From positions 1-56,977 of the forward strand of contig CAYJNO010000012.1 of NCBI GenBank assembly GCA_964371715.1: a stretch of 56,977 bases of DNA, in the 5' to 3' direction. Positions 24,250 through 32,367 of the stretch are shown one piece after another; the stretch's first letter is position 1; every line of letters starts with the position of its first letter. This DNA comes from CAYJNO01 sp964371715. GTDB lineage: Bacteria > Bacillota_I > Bacilli_A > Erysipelotrichales > Erysipelotrichaceae. Position numbers and translations under genes: made by a program. The notes under the pieces were generated by a model. That model saw nothing but the letters and a program-made list of their open reading frames with translations, did not search any database and was not told the origin of the DNA.

Positions 24250-25448
24250 ATTTTGACTCTCCTTATCATGTCATGCTCATAGACAACAAATGGAACTACT
24301 ACTTGTAATAGCGTCATAGGCTGATTGGCAATTAATACTTCTTCACTATCTTTATTAACTAGTTTATTGACTACAAAACGTTGATTATTATTTAAAGGAC
24401 CAAATACTTCTAATGTATCATTTACTTCGAAATAGTTTCTTGTTTCGATAGTTGCAGTCATCGTATCTTCATCAAATGATTTTACATAAGCTACAAATTC
24501 ATGGGTTACACCGGCGCCATTAACACCATATAAATGATGTTTAATAGTTGGCATTCCACTTAAAAATCCATCATTTGTTGGTCGGTTTTCAGCTTTTTTA
24601 AATTCATTAGTATAATATGTTATTCGATCTTCACTAAGTGTACCAGTAGCATATACTTCATCTATTAAATCACGATATGTCTTAACAACAGTTGCGATAT
24701 AATATTCACTCTTCATTCGTCCTTCAATTTTAAGACTTGCAATGTTGCATTTTATCATAGCTTCTACATGTCTAACTGCACATAAGTCAGTAGAAGACAT
24801 TGAGAATAATTCATCTGCATTGCTTAGGATATTATCATCTTCTAATAAATGATATTTCCAACGACAAGATTGTGCACAACCTCCACGATTTGCATCTCTT
24901 AAAGTCATTAAATTACTTAATGTACATCTACCACTATAGTTTGAACACATCCCACCATGGATAAATGTTTCAAGTGGCAAAACACTATTTTTACTTACTG
25001 CTATTGTTTCATCAATTGTACATTCACGTGCTAATACAACACGATCAATATTCCATGCTTTAAATGTTTCTATAGCTTTTGCATTTGTTGTATTCATCTG
25101 TGTTGATAAATGTGCTTCCATCGATGTCAATGTCTTTACTCTTGTAGCAATAAACATAGACGCTACAATACAAGCTTTAACGCCTGCATTTTCTAAGGCT
25201 ATTAAATATTCATCTAATTCTACAAAATCTTCATCATGTGGAATCATATTAACTGTAACATAGACACATGCATTATATGCTTTGGCAAAATCACATGCTT
25301 CTTTAATATCTGGTATATCAAAGTTACTAGCTCTAGATCTTAAAGAAAACTTTTTTCCACCAATAAAAACAGCATCTGCACCATACATAATAGCAATTTT
25401 AGCTTTTTTTAAGTCACCTGCTGGTGCTAATAATTCTATTTTTTTCAT
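24246..25448 (-). CDS. trhP: U32-family protein, TrhP2-like tRNA hydroxylation factor
   Basis: A 400-residue U32 (formerly peptidase) protein. L-L-A-P-A-G-D-L-K-K-A-K-I-A-I-M-Y-G-A-D-A-V-F-I-G-G is cut here only for length; it is the canonical U32 N-terminus (residues 5-30). The conserved E-x-F-I-H-G-x-M-C (about 161-169), S-G-R-C-x-L-S, R-G-G-C-A-Q-S-C-R-W (Cys cluster, about 188-197), S-S-T-D-L-C and L-K-I-E-G-R-M-K-S-x-Y-Y are all present. Cys residues in these motifs bind an iron-sulfur cluster in RlhA/TrhP relatives. In Bacillus, YrrN/YrrO (TrhP1/P2) hydroxylate U34 of tRNA using prephenate. The second, divergent U32 gene is 6 nt upstream. Confidence 0.88.
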   Translation of the reverse strand: MKKIELLAPAGDLKKAKIAIMYGADAVFIGGKKFSLRSRASNFDIPDIKEACDFAKAYNACVYVTVNMIPHDEDFVELDEYLIALENAGVKACIVASMFIATRVKTLTSMEAHLSTQMNTTNAKAIETFKAWNIDRVVLARECTIDETIAVSKNSVLPLETFIHGGMCSNYSGRCTLSNLMTLRDANRGGCAQSCRWKYHLLEDDNILSNADELFSMSSTDLCAVRHVEAMIKCNIASLKIEGRMKSEYYIATVVKTYRDLIDEVYATGTLSEDRITYYTNEFKKAENRPTNDGFLSGMPTIKHHLYGVNGAGVTHEFVAYVKSFDEDTMTATIETRNYFEVNDTLEVFGPLNNNQRFVVNKLVNKDSEEVLIANQPMTLLQVVVPFVVYEHDMIRRVKI

Positions 25449-25454
25449 AACTAC

Positions 25455-26312
25455 CTACTTCACTAAGTTGGTTTTTTGATAATAAAAACCACTACTATAA
25501 TTTTTATGTTGATATTTAGTTGTGAATTCTTCTAATAAAATTTCATTATTATATAATTTTAAAGTATCAACAAGTTCAGCTTCATCCATGAAGATATCAT
25601 CAATGATTAATGTATCAACATTAAATGATGATAATTCTTCAAAGCTTTGTAAAGTGAAATCACTAAAGATACTAGTACCATCTTCATTTTCTAAGATTGG
25701 CATTTTGTTTTCTCTTGTGCTTTCAATTAAACTTAAATTTAATTGATTATCATAATCATACTTTTTATTAATTTGTTCAAAATATGTTTTGATAAAGCGA
25801 CGACGACTATAAGATAAATTAATACGGCCATGCATGATTAAATGTAATCCCTTATCTATATTACTGCTAATTAATTTAATATCATCTAAAGTAATTTCAT
25901 TGGATAATACAATTCCTTTTAGTTTCTTATCTAAGTAGAACTTAATATCTAATGTATTTGTCAATAGAGTATCTGGATGATAAATTAATAAATGTTCCAT
26001 CTCTAATGCAATAGCGATACTAAAGATTGCTAAATCATTAAAATAGATCCCTTTTAAGTTTAAAGTTTTTAAAAACTTTAAGTTCTCTTCAACCTTAACA
26101 ATATCTTGTTCAAAAAAGATATTATTAAGGTTAATATATAAATCTAGTCCTAAGTTTTTACACTTAGAGCTAAGATCTATAAGTTCATTTTTATCAAAAT
26201 AACGATTAAAACGATTAGAAAAACCTATCTGACCAACAATAATACCATTAATATTATATTTAGTTAAATTCTCTAACATTTCAACGTTACTGAAAGTTAA
26301 AATTTTATACAT
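25455..26312 (-). CDS. Divergent U32-family protein, TrhP1-like
   Basis: A 285-residue protein with the U32 barrel layout but weakened motifs. The family His-Gly is seen as L-I-M-H-G-R-I-N-L-S-Y-S-R-R-R-F (about 179-194), and the N-terminal A-G-x-x-E motif is replaced by F-S-N-V-E-M-L. The Cys cluster of the partner is absent. Paired with the canonical U32 gene downstream, it matches the short YrrN (TrhP1) type that acts as a complex partner. The ATG at 26312 is chosen over 26348 because SD GAGGT lies 6-7 nt before it. Confidence 0.78.
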   Translation of the reverse strand: MYKILTFSNVEMLENLTKYNINGIIVGQIGFSNRFNRYFDKNELIDLSSKCKNLGLDLYINLNNIFFEQDIVKVEENLKFLKTLNLKGIYFNDLAIFSIAIALEMEHLLIYHPDTLLTNTLDIKFYLDKKLKGIVLSNEITLDDIKLISSNIDKGLHLIMHGRINLSYSRRRFIKTYFEQINKKYDYDNQLNLSLIESTRENKMPILENEDGTSIFSDFTLQSFEELSSFNVDTLIIDDIFMDEAELVDTLKLYNNEILLEEFTTKYQHKNYSSGFYYQKTNLVK

Positions 26313-26341
26313 ATATTTACCTCGTAAACATTTTATCATAT

Positions 26342-26370
26342 TTGACAAAACAATACATATAAAATATAGT
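26342..26370 (+). promoter_or_regulatory. Predicted folT promoter
   Basis: TTGACA (26342-26347), 17 nt, TATAGT (26365-26370). The leader is under 25 nt, so no tetrahydrofolate riboswitch fits between this promoter and the gene. Confidence 0.8.
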
Positions 26371-26395
26371 AATTAACGAGAGAATGAGGGAAAAG

Positions 26396-26932
26396 ATGAA
26401 GAAACTAAATATTAAAGAAATGACAATTATTGCAGTACTTATAGCAATCCATGTTGTTATTAGTACATTTTATATTCAAGTATTTGATAATACACGAATC
26501 ATGTTTACATTTATTATAAGTGCACTTGTTGGCGTTATTGGGGGACCCTTATGGTCAGTAATTTTTGCTTTTTGTGCAGATACAATTGCTTTTATGGTTC
26601 ATCCATTTGGTGCTTACTTTTTTGGTTATACTTTAACAACAATTGTAACATGTCTTATTTATGCATTAGGATTTTATAAAAAAAGACTTAGTATTGCTAG
26701 AATTGCCATAACTAAGACTTTAGTAAATGTAATATGTAATATAATGATGAATTCATTTTGGTCATATTTACTATATTCTAATGGCTATTTATATTATTTA
26801 GGCCAACAAAGTATAAAGAATCTAATATTATTACCAATTGAAATAGCTGTCCTTGTTGTAGTATTTAAAATGTTACTACCAATTTTAAAGAAAAAAGGAT
26901 ATGTTAATCAATCAGATATTAAGTTTTTTTAA
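26396..26932 (+). CDS. folT: Folate-type ECF transporter S component
   Basis: A 178-residue membrane protein with about six helices, the substrate-binding (S) component of an energy-coupling-factor importer. The N-terminus resembles the FolT group: a basic start, an I-A-V-L-I-A-I-H-V-V-I-S-T segment with the conserved Ala-rich helix, then G-V-I-G-G-P-L-W-S and A-D-T-I-A-F-M-V-H-P-x-G-A-Y-F-x-G-Y-T. The ECF ATPases and T component are not in the window and are expected elsewhere. The ATG at 26384 lies upstream of the SD-like GAGGG, so 26396 is chosen. The 3' end overlaps the convergent PHP gene by 21 bp. Confidence 0.83.
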   Translation: MKKLNIKEMTIIAVLIAIHVVISTFYIQVFDNTRIMFTFIISALVGVIGGPLWSVIFAFCADTIAFMVHPFGAYFFGYTLTTIVTCLIYALGFYKKRLSIARIAITKTLVNVICNIMMNSFWSYLLYSNGYLYYLGQQSIKNLILLPIEIAVLVVVFKMLLPILKKKGYVNQSDIKFF

Positions 26933-27781
26933 TAAAGGATTTAACCATATTGCAGCATCACCATCATAAGTGGTTTGTCCAAGTTTAATATTAGGTTTAT
27001 TAATACCATGATAATCACTACCAGCAGTATATAATAAGTTATGAGTTTGACAAATATCTAGATAAAAACTAGATATTTTTTTATTATGATAATTACAATA
27101 AACCTCAAAACCATCTACACCTGAATTAATTAATTTATTAATCTTTGCATCATCTTGTTTAATAGTTTGAAATGGATGAGCGACAATACAAACACCACCA
27201 GTATCATGAATTAAATCAATAACAGCTTGATAATCAATTAAATCAATTGCCACATAACCCCAATGACCTACATTCATATTTTGCCAATAATAATTAGCAA
27301 TCGGGTTATCACTATAGATACCAGTTTGGTATAAAGCTAATTCTTCGTTGGTATGATCTTCTAATAAAACTTTAGTAATTTCAACATTAGTAAATGGGTA
27401 ATTACGATGAGTTAAGTTTTTAATCTTATCAATATTTAATTTAATATTATATCGTTCTTCGATTAATTTAACACGGGTAAATGCAATACGTTTTAATTCA
27501 TTTTCATAATTAGACCATAGTTTTTGATATCTACTGTCATTTAAATCAATTCCATAACCTAAAAGATGTATCACTGTATCATCGATGTAACAATCAATTT
27601 CAATTGCACTAATGGATTTAATATCATACTCTTTTAATTTTATTGCACCTAAAGTCATATTGTGATCACTAATAGCAATGTAATCAAGGTTAGCGTTCTT
27701 AGCTAAATCTACAATTCTATCTACACTCTCTTGAGAATCAAAACTATAATCAGAGTGAATATGTAAATCAGCCCTAATCAT
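26912..27781 (-). CDS. PHP-domain phosphoesterase
   Basis: A 289-residue metal-dependent phosphoesterase of the PHP superfamily. The four motifs are D-L-H-I-H-S-D-Y-S (about 5-13), I-S-D-H-N (about 37-41), V-A-H-P-F (about 201-205) and G-S-D-Y-H-G (about 257-262). The insert between motifs resembles YciV/TrpH-type enzymes that act on nucleotides or oligoribonucleotides. No SD is visible; the ATG overlaps the stop of the upstream membrane-protein gene (TAATG), so translation is probably coupled. Confidence 0.88.
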   Translation of the reverse strand: MIRADLHIHSDYSFDSQESVDRIVDLAKNANLDYIAISDHNMTLGAIKLKEYDIKSISAIEIDCYIDDTVIHLLGYGIDLNDSRYQKLWSNYENELKRIAFTRVKLIEERYNIKLNIDKIKNLTHRNYPFTNVEITKVLLEDHTNEELALYQTGIYSDNPIANYYWQNMNVGHWGYVAIDLIDYQAVIDLIHDTGGVCIVAHPFQTIKQDDAKINKLINSGVDGFEVYCNYHNKKISSFYLDICQTHNLLYTAGSDYHGINKPNIKLGQTTYDGDAAIWLNPLLKKLNI

Positions 27782-28125
27782 TAGTCAAAAAATCCCCAAC
27801 CAAAATAAATGTATAAGAAGTAAATAATGTAGCCATTAAAGCCAATGATGTTAAAGAACTCATTTAGACCAGATACAAAAATAACACCAATTTGACTTAA
27901 AACAAAGAATACAACTAAAAAAGATATTACTACTTTTTTAAACCAAGATTGATTTTTCGAACGATGATGATAATTAAAATTAACTCCTAAAGCAAAAAGA
28001 ATAGAAGCTCTAATAATTATAAATAAGACTCTAAATAATTCACCATATAAATAAGTTTCAAGTAGTGGAACTAAAAATGATAAACATAGAATCAATAATA
28101 ATGGAATAAAATATTTTTTAAACAT
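27781..28125 (-). CDS. Small membrane protein of unknown function
   Basis: A 114-residue protein with an N-terminal hydrophobic segment (about 5-24), a second helix (about 31-48), a basic loop H-H-R-S-K-N-Q-S-W-F-K-K, and two more hydrophobic stretches to the end (about 66-110). No family recognised. SD GAGGTGA is 5 nt from the ATG. It is co-transcribed with the PHP phosphoesterase, divergent from the aminotransferase. Confidence 0.7.
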   Translation of the reverse strand: MFKKYFIPLLLILCLSFLVPLLETYLYGELFRVLFIIIRASILFALGVNFNYHHRSKNQSWFKKVVISFLVVFFVLSQIGVIFVSGLNEFFNIIGFNGYIIYFLYIYFGWGFFD

Positions 28126-28187
28126 AATTTCACCTCAGTACTTATTATATAATAAAATAGTGATAGAATAAATAAGAGGTGATTAAA

Positions 28188-29405
28188 ATGAAATTTATAA
28201 AACAAGGTTTAAGCGATGAAGTTATTGTCGATAATGTATTTCATGTATCAAGACTTGCTAAAGAAGCAATTGTAAAGTATGGAGAAGAAAAAGTAGTTAA
28301 TGCAACTATTGGAGCTCTTTTTGATGAAGATTTAAAATTAGTTGCTTATGATAGCGTGTTTAACACATATGATAACTTACCAAATCAAAATAAAGCACAA
28401 TATGCAAATAGTTTTGCAGGTAATCAAGAATTCATACAATCTTTAAATGAATGGCTTTTTAATAATACGAGCATGAAGCTACCATACAAAGCACTAGCTA
28501 CAACAGGTGGTAGTGGAGCGATTTCATTATCATTATTAAATATGCTAGATGAAGATGATATAGTCTTAGCACCTAATATTGCGTGGGGTTCATATAAGTT
28601 AATGGCTGAACAATTTAAGTTACAATATCAAACATATAATCTAATTAAAGGTGATGATTTTGATTTAACTTACTTTAAAGAATGTGTTAATAATGCTTTG
28701 AATCAAAAGAATAAAATCTATATAATCATAAATGATCCAGCACATAACCCAACAGGTCTTAGTATGGGAAAAGAAAATTGGGATAAAATCATCGAATTTT
28801 TAAACACGTATGTTGACAAAGAAATTATCTTAATGAATGATGTGGCATATATTGATTATGCATTTAAGGATGATGCGAAAGATTATATGCAAAGTTTTAA
28901 TCAAGCAAATGATAACATAATGATATTAATGGCATATAGTCTATCTAAGTCCTTTACTTTCTATGGGGTAAGACTAGGTGCACTATATATAATTAATAAA
29001 AATGAAACTAATATTAATAGCGTATATAATGTTTTAGAAAAAGGTTGTCGTACTATATGGTCAAATGTATCAAATGCAGGTATGGTTACATTTGACAAAG
29101 TAATGAAAGAATCTAAAGAAGATTATCTAAAAGAAAAAGATAAATATGTTAGACTACTAGAGAAAAGAAGTTCAATTTTTATAAATGAAGCAAAAGCGTG
29201 TAGTTTAGATATCTATCCATATAGTGATGGATTCTTTATTACAGTTAAATGTGATAATAATGAAATAAGAGATATATGGCATGAAAAATTAATGGAAAAC
29301 AATATTTTTACAGTTAAAGTAAATCTTGGAATCAGAATTGGTATTTGTGCTATAAGTATAAAAAAAGTTGAAGGGTTAGCAAGTAAAATTAAAAATTGTA
29401 AATAA
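28188..29405 (+). CDS. Class I/II PLP-dependent aminotransferase
   Basis: A 405-residue fold-type I aminotransferase. The internal aldimine Lys is in Y-S-L-S-K-S-F-T-F-Y-G-x-R-L-G (about 250-264). The pyridine-ring Asp and the N-P-T-G loop are in N-D-P-A-H-N-P-T-G (about 185-193) and N-D-V-A-Y (about 220-224). The sequence is closest in style to aromatic/aspartate aminotransferases; the substrate is uncertain. The GTG at 28179 is inside the SD (AGAGGTG), so 28188 is taken. It ends at a terminator shared with the convergent hydrogenase gene. Confidence 0.87.
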   Translation: MKFIKQGLSDEVIVDNVFHVSRLAKEAIVKYGEEKVVNATIGALFDEDLKLVAYDSVFNTYDNLPNQNKAQYANSFAGNQEFIQSLNEWLFNNTSMKLPYKALATTGGSGAISLSLLNMLDEDDIVLAPNIAWGSYKLMAEQFKLQYQTYNLIKGDDFDLTYFKECVNNALNQKNKIYIIINDPAHNPTGLSMGKENWDKIIEFLNTYVDKEIILMNDVAYIDYAFKDDAKDYMQSFNQANDNIMILMAYSLSKSFTFYGVRLGALYIINKNETNINSVYNVLEKGCRTIWSNVSNAGMVTFDKVMKESKEDYLKEKDKYVRLLEKRSSIFINEAKACSLDIYPYSDGFFITVKCDNNEIRDIWHEKLMENNIFTVKVNLGIRIGICAISIKKVEGLASKIKNCK

Positions 29406-29440
29406 AAATAAGATAGTTCGCTATGAACTATCTTATTTTT
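29404..29440. terminator. Bidirectional terminator between aminotransferase and hydrogenase
   Basis: A 16-bp perfect stem, AAAAATAAGATAGTTC / GAACTATCTTATTTTT, 5-nt loop, with A and T runs on both sides; it covers both stop codons. Confidence 0.93.
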
Positions 29441-30908
29441 ATTTGTGACGATGTAAATCAATGTCGCTAAAATCAAATTGATTTAGTACATCTTTAATTA
29501 ATACATCTTTATTTGCTTGGTTTTCTAAAGCAACGCGTGCTTTTGCTTTGATTGGATCTTCAATGTTTAAAGGTCCATTAATACAACCACCAACACAAGA
29601 CATACCTTCTAATATATTAATGTCTAAACGGTTATTAGCCATTAATAATAAGTTACGTTTACATTCTTTACAACCATCAGCATATAATCCCTTAACAGTT
29701 GTTTGATAACCTTTTTCTTCATGAGCTCTTAATACAGCTCCAAATACTCCACCACCTTGAGCAAAACCTCTTGCTGGATTTGAAGCTAAGTGATCATCAG
29801 AGTAGTTAACCTCAGATGGATAGATACGGCGAGCAACAAACATTGCGATAATCTCTTCGAAAGATAAAACATAATCAACACAAGAGTCTTCATTTTGTGC
29901 TTCTTGTTTTTTTGCAGCACAAGGACCAATAAAGCAAATTTTATGATCTGGATATTTTGCTTTTAATAGTCGTGCTAAAGCAATCATTGGAGAAACTAAT
30001 GTTGACATATTATTTTCATATATTTTTGGATAATGAATTTTAGCCATATTTAAGAATGCAGGACAACATGATGTTGTCATTGGTGTTTCTTTAGCCATTT
30101 TTTCAAGTAATTCTTCATGTTCTGCATTAGCAACCGCATCGGCACCAATTGCTACTTCATACGCTTTTGCAAAGCCTGTTTGAATTAAACTACCTTTTAT
30201 TTGAGTAAGTGTTGTATTATCAAGTTGACCTTGTAATGCAGGTGCAAACATGGCAATAACTTTTTCACCATCAACGATATCTTTAATTACTTCACTCATC
30301 CAAGATAGATCTTCTATTGCGCCAAATGGACATGATGCTAAACAAGATCCACAGTTAATACATCTATCTTCATTGATAACTGCAATACCATATGGATCGT
30401 AGCTTATCGCATCAACAGGACAGGCGTTTCTACATGGTCTTTCAGTTTTAACTATGGCATTAAATGGACATGATTTAACACAAGCTCCACATGATACACA
30501 TTTTTTTTGATCGATTTCTGCTTGATTGTTTCCCATTACAATAGCATCAAATTTACAAGCACTTTGACATGATTTTGCCATACATTTACGACAATTATTG
30601 GTGATTAAAATATTTTGTATTGTGCAGCCATCACATGCTGGTTCAACAACTCTGATAATTTGTCTTCTATTTTGTGATTCCTCAAAACTTAAATTTGGAA
30701 ATTGACCTAAAGCTAAACGGACGCGGCGTCTGATAATTGCTCTTTCTTTATATGAACAGCATCTAAATTTGTCATCATGCTTTTGCACAAGCAAATGTGC
30801 TATTTCATTCGCAATATCAGGAGTGATTCTTTTTTCAAATCCTCTTATTGCAACTTCTCGTAAAACATCAAATTTAAACTGTCGTGATTCATGTTTAAAC
30901 ATATTCAT
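29439..30908 (-). CDS. Monomeric [FeFe] hydrogenase, group B type
   Basis: A 489-residue hydrogenase. The N-terminal part carries several Cys-rich [4Fe-4S] sites, including C-V-S-C-G-A-C-V-K-S-C-P (about 137-148) and C-I-N-C-G-S-C-L-A-S-C-P (about 182-193). The catalytic H-cluster domain has T-T-S-C-C-P-A-F (L1), G-P-C-A-A-K-K-Q-E (L2) and E-G-M-S-C-V-G-G-C (L3). L1 with T-S-C-C-P-A and the N-terminal layout are those of the monomeric group B family and not of the bifurcating HydABC type. It would reduce protons to H2 using ferredoxin, though group B roles are less studied. Maturases HydEFG are not in the window. SD AGGGAGG is strong; a TATAAT box lies on the minus strand at 30939-30944. Confidence 0.93.
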   Translation of the reverse strand: MNMFKHESRQFKFDVLREVAIRGFEKRITPDIANEIAHLLVQKHDDKFRCCSYKERAIIRRRVRLALGQFPNLSFEESQNRRQIIRVVEPACDGCTIQNILITNNCRKCMAKSCQSACKFDAIVMGNNQAEIDQKKCVSCGACVKSCPFNAIVKTERPCRNACPVDAISYDPYGIAVINEDRCINCGSCLASCPFGAIEDLSWMSEVIKDIVDGEKVIAMFAPALQGQLDNTTLTQIKGSLIQTGFAKAYEVAIGADAVANAEHEELLEKMAKETPMTTSCCPAFLNMAKIHYPKIYENNMSTLVSPMIALARLLKAKYPDHKICFIGPCAAKKQEAQNEDSCVDYVLSFEEIIAMFVARRIYPSEVNYSDDHLASNPARGFAQGGGVFGAVLRAHEEKGYQTTVKGLYADGCKECKRNLLLMANNRLDINILEGMSCVGGCINGPLNIEDPIKAKARVALENQANKDVLIKDVLNQFDFSDIDLHRHK

Positions 30909-31053
30909 ATTTGTTACCTCCCTTAGACATACTTTAATATTATAGATGATATGGAAATAAATTAAAAGAATTAATTAAAAAAATCACAAGATATATTCGA
31001 TGTGTATTAGATAAGTGTAATAAAAAGTGTATCAATGTATAATGATTGAAAAT

Positions 31054-31082
31054 TTGACAAATATAAACTTTACGTTTATATT
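31054..31082 (+). promoter_or_regulatory. lacI-type regulator promoter
   Basis: TTGACA (31054-31059), 17 nt, TATATT (31077-31082). Confidence 0.8.
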
Positions 31083-31086
31083 TTAG

Positions 31087-31096
31087 TAAACGTTTA
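31087..31096. promoter_or_regulatory. Operator at the regulator's own start point
   Basis: The palindrome TAAACGTTTA is centred about 9.5 nt after the -10 box. The same core occurs twice before the transporter operon, so autoregulation is likely. Confidence 0.72.
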
Positions 31097-31116
31097 AATA
31101 AAAAAGGAGGATAATA

Positions 31117-32142
31117 ATGGCGTCACTAAAAGATGTAGCAAAAAAAGCAAATGTGTCTATTGCAACAGTATCAAAAGTAATACATGATCATAATGATATA
31201 AGTGATAAAACAAAAAAAATAGTAAAAGATGCAATTATTGCTGTAGATTATTCACCTAATTTAAGTGCACGTAGATTAAAAATGGGGTATGGTAAACGTA
31301 TTGGTGTTATTTATATGGTTGAAAGTGCTATAGGGCAAACTCACGAATTTTTTGTAAATATTCTAATTTCATTTAAAGAAACGATTGAAAAAGCTGGATA
31401 CGAAGTTGTGTTTTTTAATCATAAGTACCAAGAAAAAGTTAATTTTTATGAGTATTCTAAAGCATCAAATTTAGATGGTGTATGTATAATCAACAGTAAT
31501 CATTATGAAGGTCGTGTACTGCCATTAATTGAATCAAGTTTACCAGTAGTGACAATCGATAGAAAATACGATAATAAAATAGCTATTATGTCAGATAATC
31601 GAGCAGGATATAAGGCACTTATTGATTATGTTGTTAGCTTAGGTCATGAAAAAATAGCATTTATTCATGGACAAGAAGGGGCGGTAACAAAAAGAAGGAT
31701 ACAAACATATAATGAAACATTATTAGAATATAATATTGAACCCAAAAAAGACTACCTTTTAGAAATTCAGTATAATAATAGCGTTCAATGTTATGATGCA
31801 GTAAAAAAGTTGTTAGATTTAAAAGATCCTCCAACTTGTATTTTATGTTCTGATGATAATGCAGCAATAGGAGCTTATAATTTAGTGAAAGATCTAAATC
31901 TTAAAATACCAGAAGATATATCAATAGTTGGCTATGATGGAATTAGCTTATCACAATTTATTTCACCCAAAATTACAACATATCATCAAAACTCTATTGA
32001 TATGGGGACATTAGCAGGGAAAAAACTAATTCAACTTGTAAAGAAAGAAAATGTAGAAATAGAATCAATTTATATAGAAGGAGAACTTCTTGTTGGCGAA
32101 TCTGTATCGAAAATAAACAATAAAAACAGTAATAGTATTTAA
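31117..32142 (+). CDS. LacI-family transcriptional regulator
   Basis: A 341-residue repressor. The N-terminal helix-turn-helix is S-L-K-D-V-A-K-K-A-N-V-S-I-A-T-V-S-K-V (residues 3-21) with hinge Y-S-P-N-L-S-A-R-R-L (about 48-57). The C-terminal periplasmic-binding-protein-like sensor domain follows, with I-G-V-I-Y, F-I-H-G, C-S-D-D-N-A-A-I-G-A and I-S-I-V-G-Y-D-G. It lies directly upstream of the oligosaccharide operon and shares palindromic operators with it. The inducer is presumably a product of beta-glucoside uptake. It is not CcpA by context. SD AAGGAGG is optimal. Confidence 0.92.
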   Translation: MASLKDVAKKANVSIATVSKVIHDHNDISDKTKKIVKDAIIAVDYSPNLSARRLKMGYGKRIGVIYMVESAIGQTHEFFVNILISFKETIEKAGYEVVFFNHKYQEKVNFYEYSKASNLDGVCIINSNHYEGRVLPLIESSLPVVTIDRKYDNKIAIMSDNRAGYKALIDYVVSLGHEKIAFIHGQEGAVTKRRIQTYNETLLEYNIEPKKDYLLEIQYNNSVQCYDAVKKLLDLKDPPTCILCSDDNAAIGAYNLVKDLNLKIPEDISIVGYDGISLSQFISPKITTYHQNSIDMGTLAGKKLIQLVKKENVEIESIYIEGELLVGESVSKINNKNSNSI

Positions 32143-32164
32143 TTATACAATTATTGTTTTTTTT
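32123..32164 (+). terminator. Terminator after the LacI-type gene
   Basis: A 14-bp stem with one A-A mismatch and one G-U pair spans the stop codon and is followed by a run of T. Confidence 0.65.
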
Positions 32165-32174
32165 AAAAAAATAA

Positions 32175-32188
32175 TGAAAACGTTTGCA
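32175..32188. promoter_or_regulatory. cre-like site upstream of the sugar operon promoter
   Basis: TGAAAACGTTTGCA matches the CcpA consensus TGWAANCGNTNWCA at 13 of 14 positions. It is centred about 50 bp upstream of the predicted start point. Confidence 0.5.
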
Positions 32189-32195
32189 AAAACTA

Positions 32196-32224
32196 TTGAC
32201 AAGATAAATGTATAGCTTTATACT
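32196..32224 (+). promoter_or_regulatory. Promoter of the oligosaccharide transport/GH3 operon
   Basis: TTGACA (32196-32201), 17 nt, TATACT (32219-32224), a near-consensus promoter with an operator 3 nt after it. Confidence 0.85.
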
Positions 32225-32226
32225 TG

Positions 32227-32242
32227 ACTTAAACGTTTAAGT
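32227..32242. promoter_or_regulatory. Main operator of the sugar operon
   Basis: ACTTAAACGTTTAAGT is a perfect 16-bp palindrome covering the predicted start point, where bound repressor would block initiation. Confidence 0.78.
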
Positions 32243-32283
32243 ATTTGTTTAAGTGCATTATTTAATTTTTTTTGAAAAGTTAT

Positions 32284-32295
32284 TTAAACGTTTAA
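32284..32295. promoter_or_regulatory. Second operator of the sugar operon
   Basis: The TTAAACGTTTAA core is centred 55 bp downstream of the main operator, within the leader. Paired operators allow cooperative binding or a transcription roadblock. Confidence 0.68.
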
Positions 32296-32316
32296 GTTAT
32301 TTTTTTTAAAGAATAA

Positions 32317-32330
32317 TGTAAGCACTAACA
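32317..32330. promoter_or_regulatory. Second cre-like site in the leader
   Basis: TGTAAGCACTAACA matches the cre consensus at 13 of 14 positions (CA instead of the central CG). It lies in the transcribed leader, where bound CcpA could act as a roadblock. Confidence 0.35.
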
Positions 32331-32367
32331 AATCAGAAACGATAAATTTATAAGGAGAGAGATTAGA

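Noticed and set aside
26313..26395. Tetrahydrofolate riboswitch before folT
   Set aside because: A good promoter lies so close to the gene that the leader is under 25 nt.
31117..32142. LacI-type gene as CcpA
   Set aside because: Its own operators differ from cre in the arms and it sits directly before a sugar operon, which fits a local regulator.
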